Shown here piece by piece: positions 34,593 to 43,251 of a stretch of 50,818 nucleotides of DNA; the first letter of the stretch is position 1; each line of letters begins with the position of its first letter. The notes below the pieces were generated by a model. It saw nothing but the letters and a program-made list of their open reading frames with translations. It had not been told where the DNA came from and searched no databases. Made by a program: the position numbers and the translations under genes. The stretch is from Thiocystis violascens. Its GTDB lineage: Bacteria > Pseudomonadota > Gammaproteobacteria > Chromatiales > Chromatiaceae. The DNA is taken from positions 1-50,818 of the forward strand of contig DYNM01000018.1 of assembly GCA_020721065.1 (NCBI GenBank). Direction: 5' to 3'.

Positions 34593-34621
34593 AATGTCAC
34601 CTTTATTAACAGAGCAGTCAA

Positions 34622-34656
34622 AACCCCCCTTTGAAAAAAGGGGGCTGGGAGATTTA
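34622..34656. repeat. CCCCCC/TTTTTCAAAGGGGG palindrome, intergenic copy
   Basis: AAACCCCCCTTTGAAAAAAG followed by GGGGCTGGGAGATTT lies between the V-ATPase B stop and the antitoxin start. It is a short copy of the unit seen at 20080 and at the ends of the pilR element. Confidence 0.7.
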
Positions 34657-34658
34657 CG

Positions 34659-36038
34659 TTATTCGGTTTCCCGATAATACTTGGCTAAATCCGTTTCTTT
34701 CATGCGCGTCAAGGTATCGCGGGGGAATTGGCTCATCAATTCCCATGCGAGATTTAATGTGCCTTCAATCGAACGATCTTCAGATTCACCTTGCCCAACA
34801 AACTTCGTATCAAACGCATCTGCAAAACTGAGATAACGCCGATCTCGTTCTGATAACTCATCCGCACCAATAATTGATGCCAGATTGCGCGTTTCCTGCG
34901 CTCGTGCATAAAGCGCATATAATTGTGCCGCCACTCGCGGATGATCTTCTCGCGTATCATCTTTACCAATGCCGTCTTTCATTAACCGCGATAAACTCGG
35001 TGAAATATGCACCGGCGGATAAATGCCTTGATTATGCAATTCCCGCGATAAGACGATCTGCCCTTCCGTGATATAACCCGTGAGATCAGGAATCGGATGG
35101 GTAATATCATCCGAAGGCATAGAAACCACCGGCATCATCGTAATTGAACCGTGCCGCTGATGAATACGTCCGCAGCGTTCATAAATCTCGGCTAAATCTG
35201 AATATAAATATCCCGGATAACCTTTACGCGCTGGCACATCGCCTTTTGCGGTCGCCACTTCGCGCAAGGCTTCAGCATAATTGGTCATATCCGTTAAAAC
35301 CACGAGCACATGCCGATCTAAATCATAGGCGAGATATTCGGCTGCGGTTAATGCGGTGCGCGGTAAAGTCAAGCGTTCCACTGGCGGATCATCAGCTAAA
35401 TTGACAAACATCACCACATTGCGCAGCACTCCAGAACTGGCAAATTCATCGCGGAAAAATTTAGCATCAGCATAAGACACGCCCATTGCTGCAAAAACAA
35501 CAGAAAAGCTCGAGTCTTGATCAACTAATTTTGCTTGTCGCACAATTTGCGCGGCAAGGCGATTGTGCGGTAAACCAGAACCGGAAAAGATTGGCAATTT
35601 TTGCCCGCGTACCAAACTATTCAGACCATCAATTGTTGAAATGCCGGTTTGAATAAATTCACGCGGATATGTCCGCGCTGCGGGATTAATTGCTGCACCA
35701 CTCACCGGACGACGCAAACTCGATAATACCGGCGGACGTCCATCACGCGGCACGCCTAAACCATTAAACTCGCGCCCTAAAATTTCCGGTGAGAGTGCAA
35801 TTTCCACCGGCTCATCGAGAAAGCGAATCCAAGTGCTTTCTAAATCAAGATCATCGGTGCCTTCAAAGACAAGGATCAATACTTCATTATCGGCAGCACG
35901 AATCACCTGCCCATTACGAAGGTTGCCGGCGTGATCTTCAATTTGAACGCGGTCGCCAAATGCGACATTAGGTGTATTTTTAACGACTAACAAACCACCA
36001 CGCGCTTCAGTTGCAGTACGATATTCTTTGATACTCAT
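34659..36038 (-). CDS. V/A-type ATPase subunit B
   Basis: 459 residues, full length. The non-catalytic nucleotide-binding subunit lacks a P-loop and instead shows LPIFSGSGLPHN; PREFIQTGISTIDGLNSLVRGQK, MGVSYADAKFF and PDLTGYITEGQIVLSREL are characteristic of V/A-type B. The C-terminus ends in a short acidic tail. It belongs to a rotary ATPase that in bacteria may pump or use H+ or Na+. Neighbouring A and accessory genes are missing: upstream are pterin genes and downstream is the toxin-antitoxin and restriction cluster before subunit D. Confidence 0.93.
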   Translation of the reverse strand: MSIKEYRTATEARGGLLVVKNTPNVAFGDRVQIEDHAGNLRNGQVIRAADNEVLILVFEGTDDLDLESTWIRFLDEPVEIALSPEILGREFNGLGVPRDGRPPVLSSLRRPVSGAAINPAARTYPREFIQTGISTIDGLNSLVRGQKLPIFSGSGLPHNRLAAQIVRQAKLVDQDSSFSVVFAAMGVSYADAKFFRDEFASSGVLRNVVMFVNLADDPPVERLTLPRTALTAAEYLAYDLDRHVLVVLTDMTNYAEALREVATAKGDVPARKGYPGYLYSDLAEIYERCGRIHQRHGSITMMPVVSMPSDDITHPIPDLTGYITEGQIVLSRELHNQGIYPPVHISPSLSRLMKDGIGKDDTREDHPRVAAQLYALYARAQETRNLASIIGADELSERDRRYLSFADAFDTKFVGQGESEDRSIEGTLNLAWELMSQFPRDTLTRMKETDLAKYYRETE

Positions 36039-36136
36039 AGGCTTATCATCAATCTATCAAGACGTTATAGGGAATAGAACTATCGCAATTATGATTGAAG
36101 CAAATATAATGCTCAATGGGTTTTTATTGTCACCAT

Positions 36137-36835
36137 TTATCGCTCCCGTTGTCCTAAATTGGCATGAATCACTGCGCCATTGAATACTGGTGCTTCCGCA
36201 GCAAATGCAACGGCGGCGGCAATTTCCTCCGGTTCAATTAAGCGTTCAAATGTGGATAATGCTTTAATTCCGGCCAGCGTTTCCGCATTATCGCCAATCA
36301 CAGCATGTAATTGTGGTGTATTGGTAAAGCCGGGGCAAATCATACAGGTGTGAATGCCGCGTCCAGCACAATCTTGACAGGTAGCACGCATCATTCCGAC
36401 TAACGCATGTTTTGCAATCACATAACTGGCAACGCCGGGCACAGCTTTTTCCGCTAACGTTGAACCAATATAAATCACACTGGACGTTGGCGGGAGTAGT
36501 GGAATCACAATTTGATTGAGTTGATTTGCGGCAATGATGTTTAATTCCAAAACGCTGCGTAAATCGGCGCTGGGCAATTGGTCAATGCGATGCAGGTGCA
36601 TCACTGCTGCATTGTGAACTAAACAGATTTGCGTGGCAGTGGCTAAGGCGGTGGTGATTGCGGCGTGATGCGTTAATAGCGCGTCGGGCTGCGTTAAATC
36701 ACAGCTTAAATTAACTGTCGCTACCGGACAATTGCGGCGGGAGATATTCACTACACGCCAACCATTGTTACTAAATTGTTGTGCAATCGCTAATCCAATG
36801 CCAGAACTGGCACCAGTGATCATCAATACATTCAT
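36137..36835 (-). CDS. Short-chain dehydrogenase/reductase, sepiapterin-reductase-like
   Basis: 232 residues from ATG 36835, which overlaps the stop of the upstream PTPS gene by 4 bases. Rossmann motif MITGASSGIGLAIA, VHNAAV (NAG-like), the Ser in IYIGS and the catalytic YVIAK give a classical SDR. Coupling with a pyruvoyl-tetrahydropterin-synthase-type gene suggests reduction of a pterin side chain (sepiapterin or dihydromonapterin type), but an alcohol or benzil reductase cannot be excluded. Confidence 0.75.
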   Translation of the reverse strand: MNVLMITGASSGIGLAIAQQFSNNGWRVVNISRRNCPVATVNLSCDLTQPDALLTHHAAITTALATATQICLVHNAAVMHLHRIDQLPSADLRSVLELNIIAANQLNQIVIPLLPPTSSVIYIGSTLAEKAVPGVASYVIAKHALVGMMRATCQDCAGRGIHTCMICPGFTNTPQLHAVIGDNAETLAGIKALSTFERLIEPEEIAAAVAFAAEAPVFNGAVIHANLGQRER

Positions 36836-37323
36836 GTTAATTTCCAAGAAGACACTGCCCATTGTCCCAAACCAGATGAGACGCCAACTTCAATCTCGCG
36901 TAAATCACGATCAATTAAATCAGGATGTGTGCGCAGGCGTGTTAATAATAATGCTGCTAGTTCTTCAATGGTGACGTTGCGCACGGGTAGTAATAACACG
37001 TCACGGTTTAGAAAGGGGATTTTTTCAGCGGCAAAGTGTGCGATCAGTTGCGTTGGCTGTTGTTCTAACTGTAAATAGGGTGAATGCTGCGGTAATAGCA
37101 CGCGCTCGTCTAATTCATCACACAATGTTTTTAACGTTTTTTTTAACAAAATATAATCAAAGGTTAAACCATCACTGCCAACGCTAGTCGTCACGGCAGC
37201 GCGAACTTGGAAATTATGCCCGTGTAAATTTTCGCGTTTGGTGGCAGAAAAAATGGTGAAATGACCGGCGCTAAAGTTAAGATAGTCTTTAGTGATTTCG
37301 ATACGAGTGAGGGGTAGCGACAT
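36832..37323 (-). CDS. 6-pyruvoyl-tetrahydropterin synthase family protein, PTPS-III type
   Basis: 163 residues. Zinc ligands are H21 (FSAGHF) and H34/H36 (LHGH). The usual catalytic Cys is absent; instead E31 precedes HGH as ExxHGH, the signature described for PTPS-III, which can form 6-hydroxymethyl-dihydropterin and bypass FolB in folate synthesis. The C-terminal part (VRNVTIEELAALLLTRL, IEVGVSSGLGQW) keeps the family Glu. It is translationally coupled to the SDR downstream. A biopterin-like pathway is the alternative reading of the pair. Confidence 0.75.
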   Translation of the reverse strand: MSLPLTRIEITKDYLNFSAGHFTIFSATKRENLHGHNFQVRAAVTTSVGSDGLTFDYILLKKTLKTLCDELDERVLLPQHSPYLQLEQQPTQLIAHFAAEKIPFLNRDVLLLPVRNVTIEELAALLLTRLRTHPDLIDRDLREIEVGVSSGLGQWAVSSWKLT

Positions 37324-37368
37324 GACAGAATCCTTGAGTCGTCGGTGATTGAGTTTTCTGTTGATTGA

Positions 37369-37414
37369 GTTGTCAGTTGTCAGTAAACAACGCTATTGTT
37401 ACCGTCAACTGACA
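37369..37414. repeat. GTTGTCAG hairpin repeat, copy 6
   Basis: GTTGTCAGTTGTCAGTAAAC is followed after a loop by GTCAACTGACAC, between the mechanosensitive channel gene and the PTPS gene. Confidence 0.7.
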
Positions 37415-37417
37415 CTA

Positions 37418-40400
37418 TCATTCCTGCTGTAGGCGCACTGCCAATGGCTGCCGCGTAGATAAATGCACTTCACGTTGTGGAAATGCCATCATTAAACCAT
37501 GCTCTGAAAAACGATCATAAATTGCTTGGTGCAGCTCCGTGACAACATCAATGCGTCCTTCAATGGTATCTAAATAACAGCGTAGAATAAGCATGAGGGC
37601 GCTGTCAGCAAAACTGTCAAAACTCACAATCGGTTCTGGTTCCGTTAAGACGCGCTCATGCGCTGCCGCAATCTCTTTTAAGAGTTGTAATGCCAGTCGC
37701 GTGTCGCTGCCATATTCAAGTCCAATCGGAATGCTGATGCGGTTTTGTTGGTCAGTCAGCGTCCAGTTTAATAAACGTTCGGTTAAAAATTCTTTATTCG
37801 GTACTAACAGTTCTTGGCGATCCCAGTTGCGAATGGTGGTGGCGCGGATTTGGATGTTTGTCACTACGCCTGATGTATCACCAATCGTGACAATATCGCC
37901 AACCCGCACGGGACGTTCAAATAAAATAATCAAGCCACTAATAAAGTTGGCGACGATTTCTTGTAAACCAAAGCCAATTCCTACGCTCAATGCTGCGGCC
38001 AGCCATTGCACTTGTGACCAACTAAATCCCATTGCGCTAAACGCAAAGATGAAGGCAAGGGCGACGATGGCATAACGCACTAAGGTTTTAATTGCATAAC
38101 GCTCTCCAGCCGATACGGAATGACTTTGCAGTAAGACAATTTCCAATAACGCGGGTAGATTTTTCGCGGCGATAATCGCAATTAACAAAATCACTGCGAC
38201 CAGCCCAACATCTGCTACCGTGACCGCTGTTAATTGCGCTTGTCCATCAACGATTCCGTTGTAGTGCCACAAGGCAAATTGTTTTAATAACGTGAGCGCC
38301 GGTAAAACTTCTGACCATGTTAGCCAGATTCCACCGACCGCACTAAAAAAGATGGCGGCGTTAATTAAATGGCGCGTTTGTTCATCTAATGCTGCTAAAT
38401 CCGGTTCCGCTAAATCGACTGTTTCTTCATCTTCTGCCGCTGCTCGCCGCGCTGCCCGTCTTTCTAACGCTGCTGCTACTGCCAAGCGCCGGCGCGTCAC
38501 CATTAGCCAGCGCACGACCAGTTGTTGCATGACGAGCAGTGCCAGCACCAGCCACATTTGATAAACCAATGATTGAAATAAAATTTTGGCGGTGTAGCCG
38601 TAACCAACCAGCGCCAGCATTGCTAATAACAGTGGTAGCGCGATGCTGGCGGGAAACCAGAGATGACGCAGGCGGTTGAGCCAGCCGTGCGGTGCGGCTG
38701 CCAAGACCGGCGTCAATACGCCGCGACGCGGGTGCAGCAACCGCGCAAACAGCACGGCAAAGCCGATCATGCTGGCTACCAGCAGCAGGCGTCCGAGGCT
38801 GGCGGTGCGCTCGGCGTCGTTATCGTGAAACACCATCACTGTCAGCAGTGCGACCGGAATGATGTAGAGCGTAAAACCATCCACGTCGCGCCGCAGCCGT
38901 TTCAAGGTTTCGTTGCGCCAGCGGAAGTGGCGCTCGGCGACGCCGCCGCTGCTGCAAATCAGGCGAAATGCCCGCAGGTAATACAGCCCCAACGCGGTTT
39001 CTGTCAGCGCCATCCCCACTGCTCGCGCAAATCCGGTCGCCTCCGGCGTGAGCAATTGTTGTCCGAGCACCCACAACAGCAGCGAGCCGGGGAGTGCTGC
39101 CAGCAGCGTCAAGCCCAATGCCTGCACAGTCAAACTCACGCGATCTGTATGGGCTTGTCGCACCGGTTCTGCACAGCGCCGCATGGCACGAAACAACGCC
39201 GCTTGTTGCCAAAATAATCCCACCGTGATGATTAAACCCAGCCAAAACAGCGGGTTAATCTGTAACTGCGCCCAGAGCGTGGTGACCACACTCCACCATC
39301 CTTCGCTCGAAATAAGCCACGCCAGTGCCGCCGGCACCGCAGTGAGCGTGTGCCAATTGAGCGCCGAAGCACTGCGCACCCACAGCAGGCGCTCGGCTAA
39401 AAAAGCGTCATACGCCGTCGCCACCTGCACCACCTGTTCGGCGGCATAATTCAACTCACTGAGTTGGCGAATAAAATCATCTTCCACCTTCAGCGCCTGC
39501 GCCAACAAAGGCTGGCGCTGTGCCAACGCCGTCGTCAATTGTTTCCGCACCACCGCACTCGGCGGCGTGACTGCGGTGTCAACTTCCCGCGCCAGCCGTT
39601 GCGTTAAATAACCGTCAAGATCGCGCAACTGGCGTTCTTCTTCGCGGTAGCGAATTTGCCGCAAGGTCGCTTCCGCAACTGCGTTGTCACGCTGATCAAT
39701 GGTTTTGCGCAACTGGCGCAGATCGGGCAATTGTTGGCGATGATCGAGCAAAATTTGTCCCAACGCTTTGCTCAAACCAGCCGCCTCCAGCCGTTGTTTG
39801 GAGCTACGAAAATCTGCCTCAATCCGTTTACGCTCGCTCTCCAGCGCCGCCAATTCGCTCGTCAAGCCATTAAGCTGCTGCGCCAACTGCGCCCCGGAGG
39901 TGACGATCTGCGCATTTTCCGCCGTCACGGTTTGCACCAGCGGATGCTGATCTTCGGCGCGACGTTGTGCCTGTTCTGACGCCCGCTGCGCGACCGCCAC
40001 TTCCGCACTACGCCGTTGATTATGTTGCTCTTCCAACGCTCGCTGGCGCAGTTGCAAACTCTGTAACGTTTGCGCCACCTGATCCCGCTGCGCCCGCGTC
40101 AATGCCTCCCGCACCGCCAGACTGAGCAGCTCTTGCTCCAACATCCGCTTTTCAGCTCCCCACGCCTCGCGCTGGGTGGCACTTATCCAGCGTTGCGCCA
40201 GCGCCACATCCGCTGCTTGATCAGACGTCGGTACAGGCGCGGTTTGCGATTCAAGTTTTTGATTTAATTCTATTAAACGGGTGCGGACAGCGGCAGGTCG
40301 TTCGATGTTGGCATTGAGACGTTGCTCCAATTCCGTCATCTGTGTGTCTGCCAGCGTCACCTCGGCAATCACCTTACTCAAGCGTTGAGTGATTTCCGTT

Positions 40401-40729
40401 GTTGCCAATTGTTCCAAGTTGACATCGGCGGGAGTGGGCGGTGCGGTTTTGAGCTGTTTCAACAGGCGAGCAGTTTCTGGTGGTGCGGTTTTTAGTGCGG
40501 CGGTGAAATCGGCTGCTTTTTTATTAAAATGATTAACATCTTCTAAATGAGATTGGGCGCGGCGATAGTGTTCAAGCAGATTTGTTTTGAGGGTTTCATC
40601 CAGATTCGTTGCAGCCTGCACTTCTGCCAGTTTAGTAGCAAGTTGGGCGGCAGTGGGCAATTCTGCTGCGGCTGGCGTGGTGAGGAACGCAAGCGCAATG
40701 AAATAGACAATGTGGCGCAGATCAATCAC
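37418..40729 (-). CDS. Large mechanosensitive channel, MscM/MscK (KefA) type
   Basis: 1,103 residues. Signal peptide (FIALAFLTTPAAA, cleavage near 22), then a long periplasmic coiled-coil domain (about 25-470), a group of membrane helices (about 490-890), and the conserved MscS core (about 890-1000: FSWSQVQWLAAALSVGIGFGLQEIVANFISGLIILFERPVRVGD). A C-terminal cytoplasmic alpha/beta domain contains NWDRQELLVPNKEFLTERLLNW. Size and order match E. coli MscM/MscK. Such channels release solutes on hypo-osmotic shock. Flanking hairpin repeats on both sides set it apart as a single-gene unit. Confidence 0.9.
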   Translation of the reverse strand: MIDLRHIVYFIALAFLTTPAAAELPTAAQLATKLAEVQAATNLDETLKTNLLEHYRRAQSHLEDVNHFNKKAADFTAALKTAPPETARLLKQLKTAPPTPADVNLEQLATTEITQRLSKVIAEVTLADTQMTELEQRLNANIERPAAVRTRLIELNQKLESQTAPVPTSDQAADVALAQRWISATQREAWGAEKRMLEQELLSLAVREALTRAQRDQVAQTLQSLQLRQRALEEQHNQRRSAEVAVAQRASEQAQRRAEDQHPLVQTVTAENAQIVTSGAQLAQQLNGLTSELAALESERKRIEADFRSSKQRLEAAGLSKALGQILLDHRQQLPDLRQLRKTIDQRDNAVAEATLRQIRYREEERQLRDLDGYLTQRLAREVDTAVTPPSAVVRKQLTTALAQRQPLLAQALKVEDDFIRQLSELNYAAEQVVQVATAYDAFLAERLLWVRSASALNWHTLTAVPAALAWLISSEGWWSVVTTLWAQLQINPLFWLGLIITVGLFWQQAALFRAMRRCAEPVRQAHTDRVSLTVQALGLTLLAALPGSLLLWVLGQQLLTPEATGFARAVGMALTETALGLYYLRAFRLICSSGGVAERHFRWRNETLKRLRRDVDGFTLYIIPVALLTVMVFHDNDAERTASLGRLLLVASMIGFAVLFARLLHPRRGVLTPVLAAAPHGWLNRLRHLWFPASIALPLLLAMLALVGYGYTAKILFQSLVYQMWLVLALLVMQQLVVRWLMVTRRRLAVAAALERRAARRAAAEDEETVDLAEPDLAALDEQTRHLINAAIFFSAVGGIWLTWSEVLPALTLLKQFALWHYNGIVDGQAQLTAVTVADVGLVAVILLIAIIAAKNLPALLEIVLLQSHSVSAGERYAIKTLVRYAIVALAFIFAFSAMGFSWSQVQWLAAALSVGIGFGLQEIVANFISGLIILFERPVRVGDIVTIGDTSGVVTNIQIRATTIRNWDRQELLVPNKEFLTERLLNWTLTDQQNRISIPIGLEYGSDTRLALQLLKEIAAAHERVLTEPEPIVSFDSFADSALMLILRCYLDTIEGRIDVVTELHQAIYDRFSEHGLMMAFPQREVHLSTRQPLAVRLQQE

Positions 40730-40744
40730 GGTAATCCTTTGAGC

Positions 40745-40849
40745 AGTTGGCGGTTAAAAAAGTTGTCAGTTTTTTAGTTGTCAGTTGGAAGTGACAGCCG
40801 CAGTTTTTTACTGACAACCGACAACTGACAACTTTTTCAACCGCCAACT
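40745..40849. repeat. GTTGTCAG repeat, copy 7, extended palindrome
   Basis: The 27 bases at 40745-40771 are complementary to 40823-40849 with one mismatch, and several GTTGTCAGTT / AACTGACAAC units lie inside. It is the longest palindrome of this family in the window and lies between the channel gene and the RTX-like gene. Confidence 0.75.
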
Positions 40850-40872
40850 TTTTTCAGCGCGTTATTTCTGAA

Positions 40873-41868
40873 TCAACCCAATAAACGCCCTTCAGCTTCT
40901 CCATATAATAACCAATGCTCCAAAGGATTCACACCTGCCAAGGCAACATCTTGATGAAGCGATAAATACGCAGTGGTATTAAATGCTGCTGAAGGATCGC
41001 GCCCTTCTTTCCAGCCATATTCCCAATAATGTTCGAGTGGGTTTAATCCAGCGGCAGCAACATCAAGATTCTGCATTAAATACCAATCGGTATCAAACCA
41101 CGCATTCGGATCACGGCCTTCTTGCCAACCAAACGTCGCAAAATGTAAGTCTGCATCCATACCACTGGCAGCAATATCAGGATAGCTTGCCAAGTAAAAA
41201 TCATCATCAAGTCCCGCAACTTCAATCACTGAAGCTGTTGTTACTGAAGCTGGAGATATAACCGCAGCAATGGGAATCGCAGTCACAACTGGCGCGGTCG
41301 TTCCAGAAAGTTCGGCATCACGCGCAATGACGTAATTAAAAAACTCAGCAAGATCATCGGTACTGGTGCCTGCTGGTAATATCTTCACTTCAACCAGATC
41401 AGCAGTCGTCAAATTCCCTACGAAATTTGAACTTTTTGTGATTGCGTCAAGTATTTGTGAATGTGAATACACGCCATCAGCAAGTTGTATTTCTTCAATC
41501 TGCCCCGCTTCACTAAGCCAGTTAGCAATTACAACTTCTTGAGCAGAAACAAGGTTGTATGCGAAAAGATGTTGATTCTCAACTGTTGCGACATAAACGT
41601 TCGGGTTATTCAACCAATAATCGTTGATGACCAGTTTATCGAAGCCTCCAGTGTCAATCACAACAAGCGTTGAGTTTTTAACGGAAATATAGGTGTCATT
41701 ACCCAAACCGCCAGCGGCAAAATGACTATCACTAAAATCAGACGCGCTAAAACTGGACGCAATAATGGTGTCATTGCCACTTAAAGCAAATGTCGTTTGA
41801 CGTGCTGCCGCAAGAACTGAATCATCGTTGTTCGTTGCGATTTGTTCAAAAAAACGAAAACGTACCAT
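40873..41868 (-). CDS. RTX-like secreted protein with three C-terminal EGRDP repeats
   Basis: 331 residues. The N-terminal part contains FALSGNDTIIAS and AAGGLGNDTYISVKN, degenerate nonapeptide-like GGxGxD units, and the IEEIQLADGVYS segment seen in bacterial hemolysin-type calcium-binding proteins. Three repeats of about 40 residues follow at about 222-331 (Y...DIAASGMDADLHFATFGWQEGRDPN type; NPLEHYWEYGWKEGRDPS). No N-terminal signal is visible, which fits Type I secretion, but no transporter genes are adjacent. The function is unknown. Confidence 0.65.
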   Translation of the reverse strand: MVRFRFFEQIATNNDDSVLAAARQTTFALSGNDTIIASSFSASDFSDSHFAAGGLGNDTYISVKNSTLVVIDTGGFDKLVINDYWLNNPNVYVATVENQHLFAYNLVSAQEVVIANWLSEAGQIEEIQLADGVYSHSQILDAITKSSNFVGNLTTADLVEVKILPAGTSTDDLAEFFNYVIARDAELSGTTAPVVTAIPIAAVISPASVTTASVIEVAGLDDDFYLASYPDIAASGMDADLHFATFGWQEGRDPNAWFDTDWYLMQNLDVAAAGLNPLEHYWEYGWKEGRDPSAAFNTTAYLSLHQDVALAGVNPLEHWLLYGEAEGRLLG

Positions 41869-41938
41869 ATTAAAACTCCAAGCAAGGTGTTTGTGATTTA
41901 ATCTATGTTGTCAAACTGTTAATACAACAGCCTTATTT

Positions 41939-43246
41939 TTACAGCGTTTTAATAAACACTTTAGAGCGCCGTTGGAAGTTATACAGCGCCTGTTTTGCCA
42001 TCGGCAGCGCCTCCAAACCAGCAGCTTGAAACCCGCGCTCTTGAAACCAATGCGCCGTCTGCGTCGTTAATACAAATAACCGTTTAATGTTTCGCGCTCG
42101 TGCCTGCTGCGCTAAATGTTCCAACAATCGCTCGCCGCGCTGACTGCCGCGATAATCAGGATGCACCACCAAACACGCTAATTCCGCCATGCTATCAGCA
42201 GGATAGTCGTACAACGCCGCGCACGAAGTCATCAAACCATCGCGCTCAGTGAGCACAAAACGCTCAATCTCAGTTTCTAACCGTTCGCGCTCGCGCCGCA
42301 CCAACACGCCGCGTTCCTCCAGCGGGCGCAGCAACTCCAAAATGCCAGTCACGTCTTCAATTCGTGCCGGACGCAGCGGTTCATACGGCGCTGCGGAAAT
42401 CAAGGTGCCGCTGCCGTCGCGGGTGAACAATTCGCGCAGCAGTGCGCCCGGCTGCTGGCGTGCCACCAGATGCACCCGTCGCACGCCTTGCTGACAGGCA
42501 TCGGCGCCAGCGCGTAGACAGGCGCTCACTTCCGGGTGCAATTCCGGCGTCGCGCTGATCACTGCCGCCACGTCTCGCGCCAGCAATTGCGCTGACAACT
42601 GCGGCGCAGATGCCGCGACATTTTCCAATAAAAAGATCAATTTATCGGCTTCTAGCGCCACTGCCGCGCTGCGAGCGACATCAGCCGCGCTGAGATTGAA
42701 CACTTCACCAGTCGGCGAATAACCCAACGGCGGCATCAGCGCGACTGCGCCTTGATCCAGCAGCGCCCGCAGCATCTGTTGATTGACGCGCCGCACCGCG
42801 CCAGTGTGCCCGTAATCGACGCCATCAATCACGCCGAGCGGTCGCGCTGTCACGACGTTGCCAGACACGACCGGAATATGAACGCCGGCCATCGGCGAAT
42901 TGGCGAGACCGAGCGACAGCAACGCTTCAATCTCCACCCGCACGGTGCCGGCGGCTTCTTTGACACAGCGCAGCGCCGTGGCGTCGGTGACGCGCAGCCC
43001 GTTGACGTAGCGCAGTTGTGCCCCGTGCTGCGCCAGCCGTTCCTCAATCTGCGGTCGCGCTCCGTGAACCAGCACCAGCCGAATGCCGCAGCCGTGCAAC
43101 AGGGCGATGTCGTGAACGAGGCTGGGAAATTGCGCATCTGCGACCGCCTCGCCGCCAAAAGCGATGACGAAGGTGCAGCCGCGATGGGCGTGAATGTACG
43201 GCGTGGCTTGGCGCATCCAAGCGACAAAAGGATCGGGTTCGGACAT
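41939..43246 (-). CDS. argA: Amino-acid N-acetyltransferase ArgA
   Basis: 435 residues. An amino-acid-kinase-like domain (about 20-280; FVIAFGGEAV, LVLVHGARPQIEERLAQ) is fused to a C-terminal GNAT acetyltransferase (about 295-435; ACLVVHPDYRGSQRGERLLEHL). This is the classical ArgA plan: N-acetylglutamate formation, first step of arginine synthesis, with feedback inhibition through the kinase-like domain. ATG 43246 lies 5 bases behind the pilR stop on the same strand, so the two may be co-transcribed. Confidence 0.93.
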   Translation of the reverse strand: MSEPDPFVAWMRQATPYIHAHRGCTFVIAFGGEAVADAQFPSLVHDIALLHGCGIRLVLVHGARPQIEERLAQHGAQLRYVNGLRVTDATALRCVKEAAGTVRVEIEALLSLGLANSPMAGVHIPVVSGNVVTARPLGVIDGVDYGHTGAVRRVNQQMLRALLDQGAVALMPPLGYSPTGEVFNLSAADVARSAAVALEADKLIFLLENVAASAPQLSAQLLARDVAAVISATPELHPEVSACLRAGADACQQGVRRVHLVARQQPGALLRELFTRDGSGTLISAAPYEPLRPARIEDVTGILELLRPLEERGVLVRRERERLETEIERFVLTERDGLMTSCAALYDYPADSMAELACLVVHPDYRGSQRGERLLEHLAQQARARNIKRLFVLTTQTAHWFQERGFQAAGLEALPMAKQALYNFQRRSKVFIKTL

Positions 43247-43251
43247 GACAG

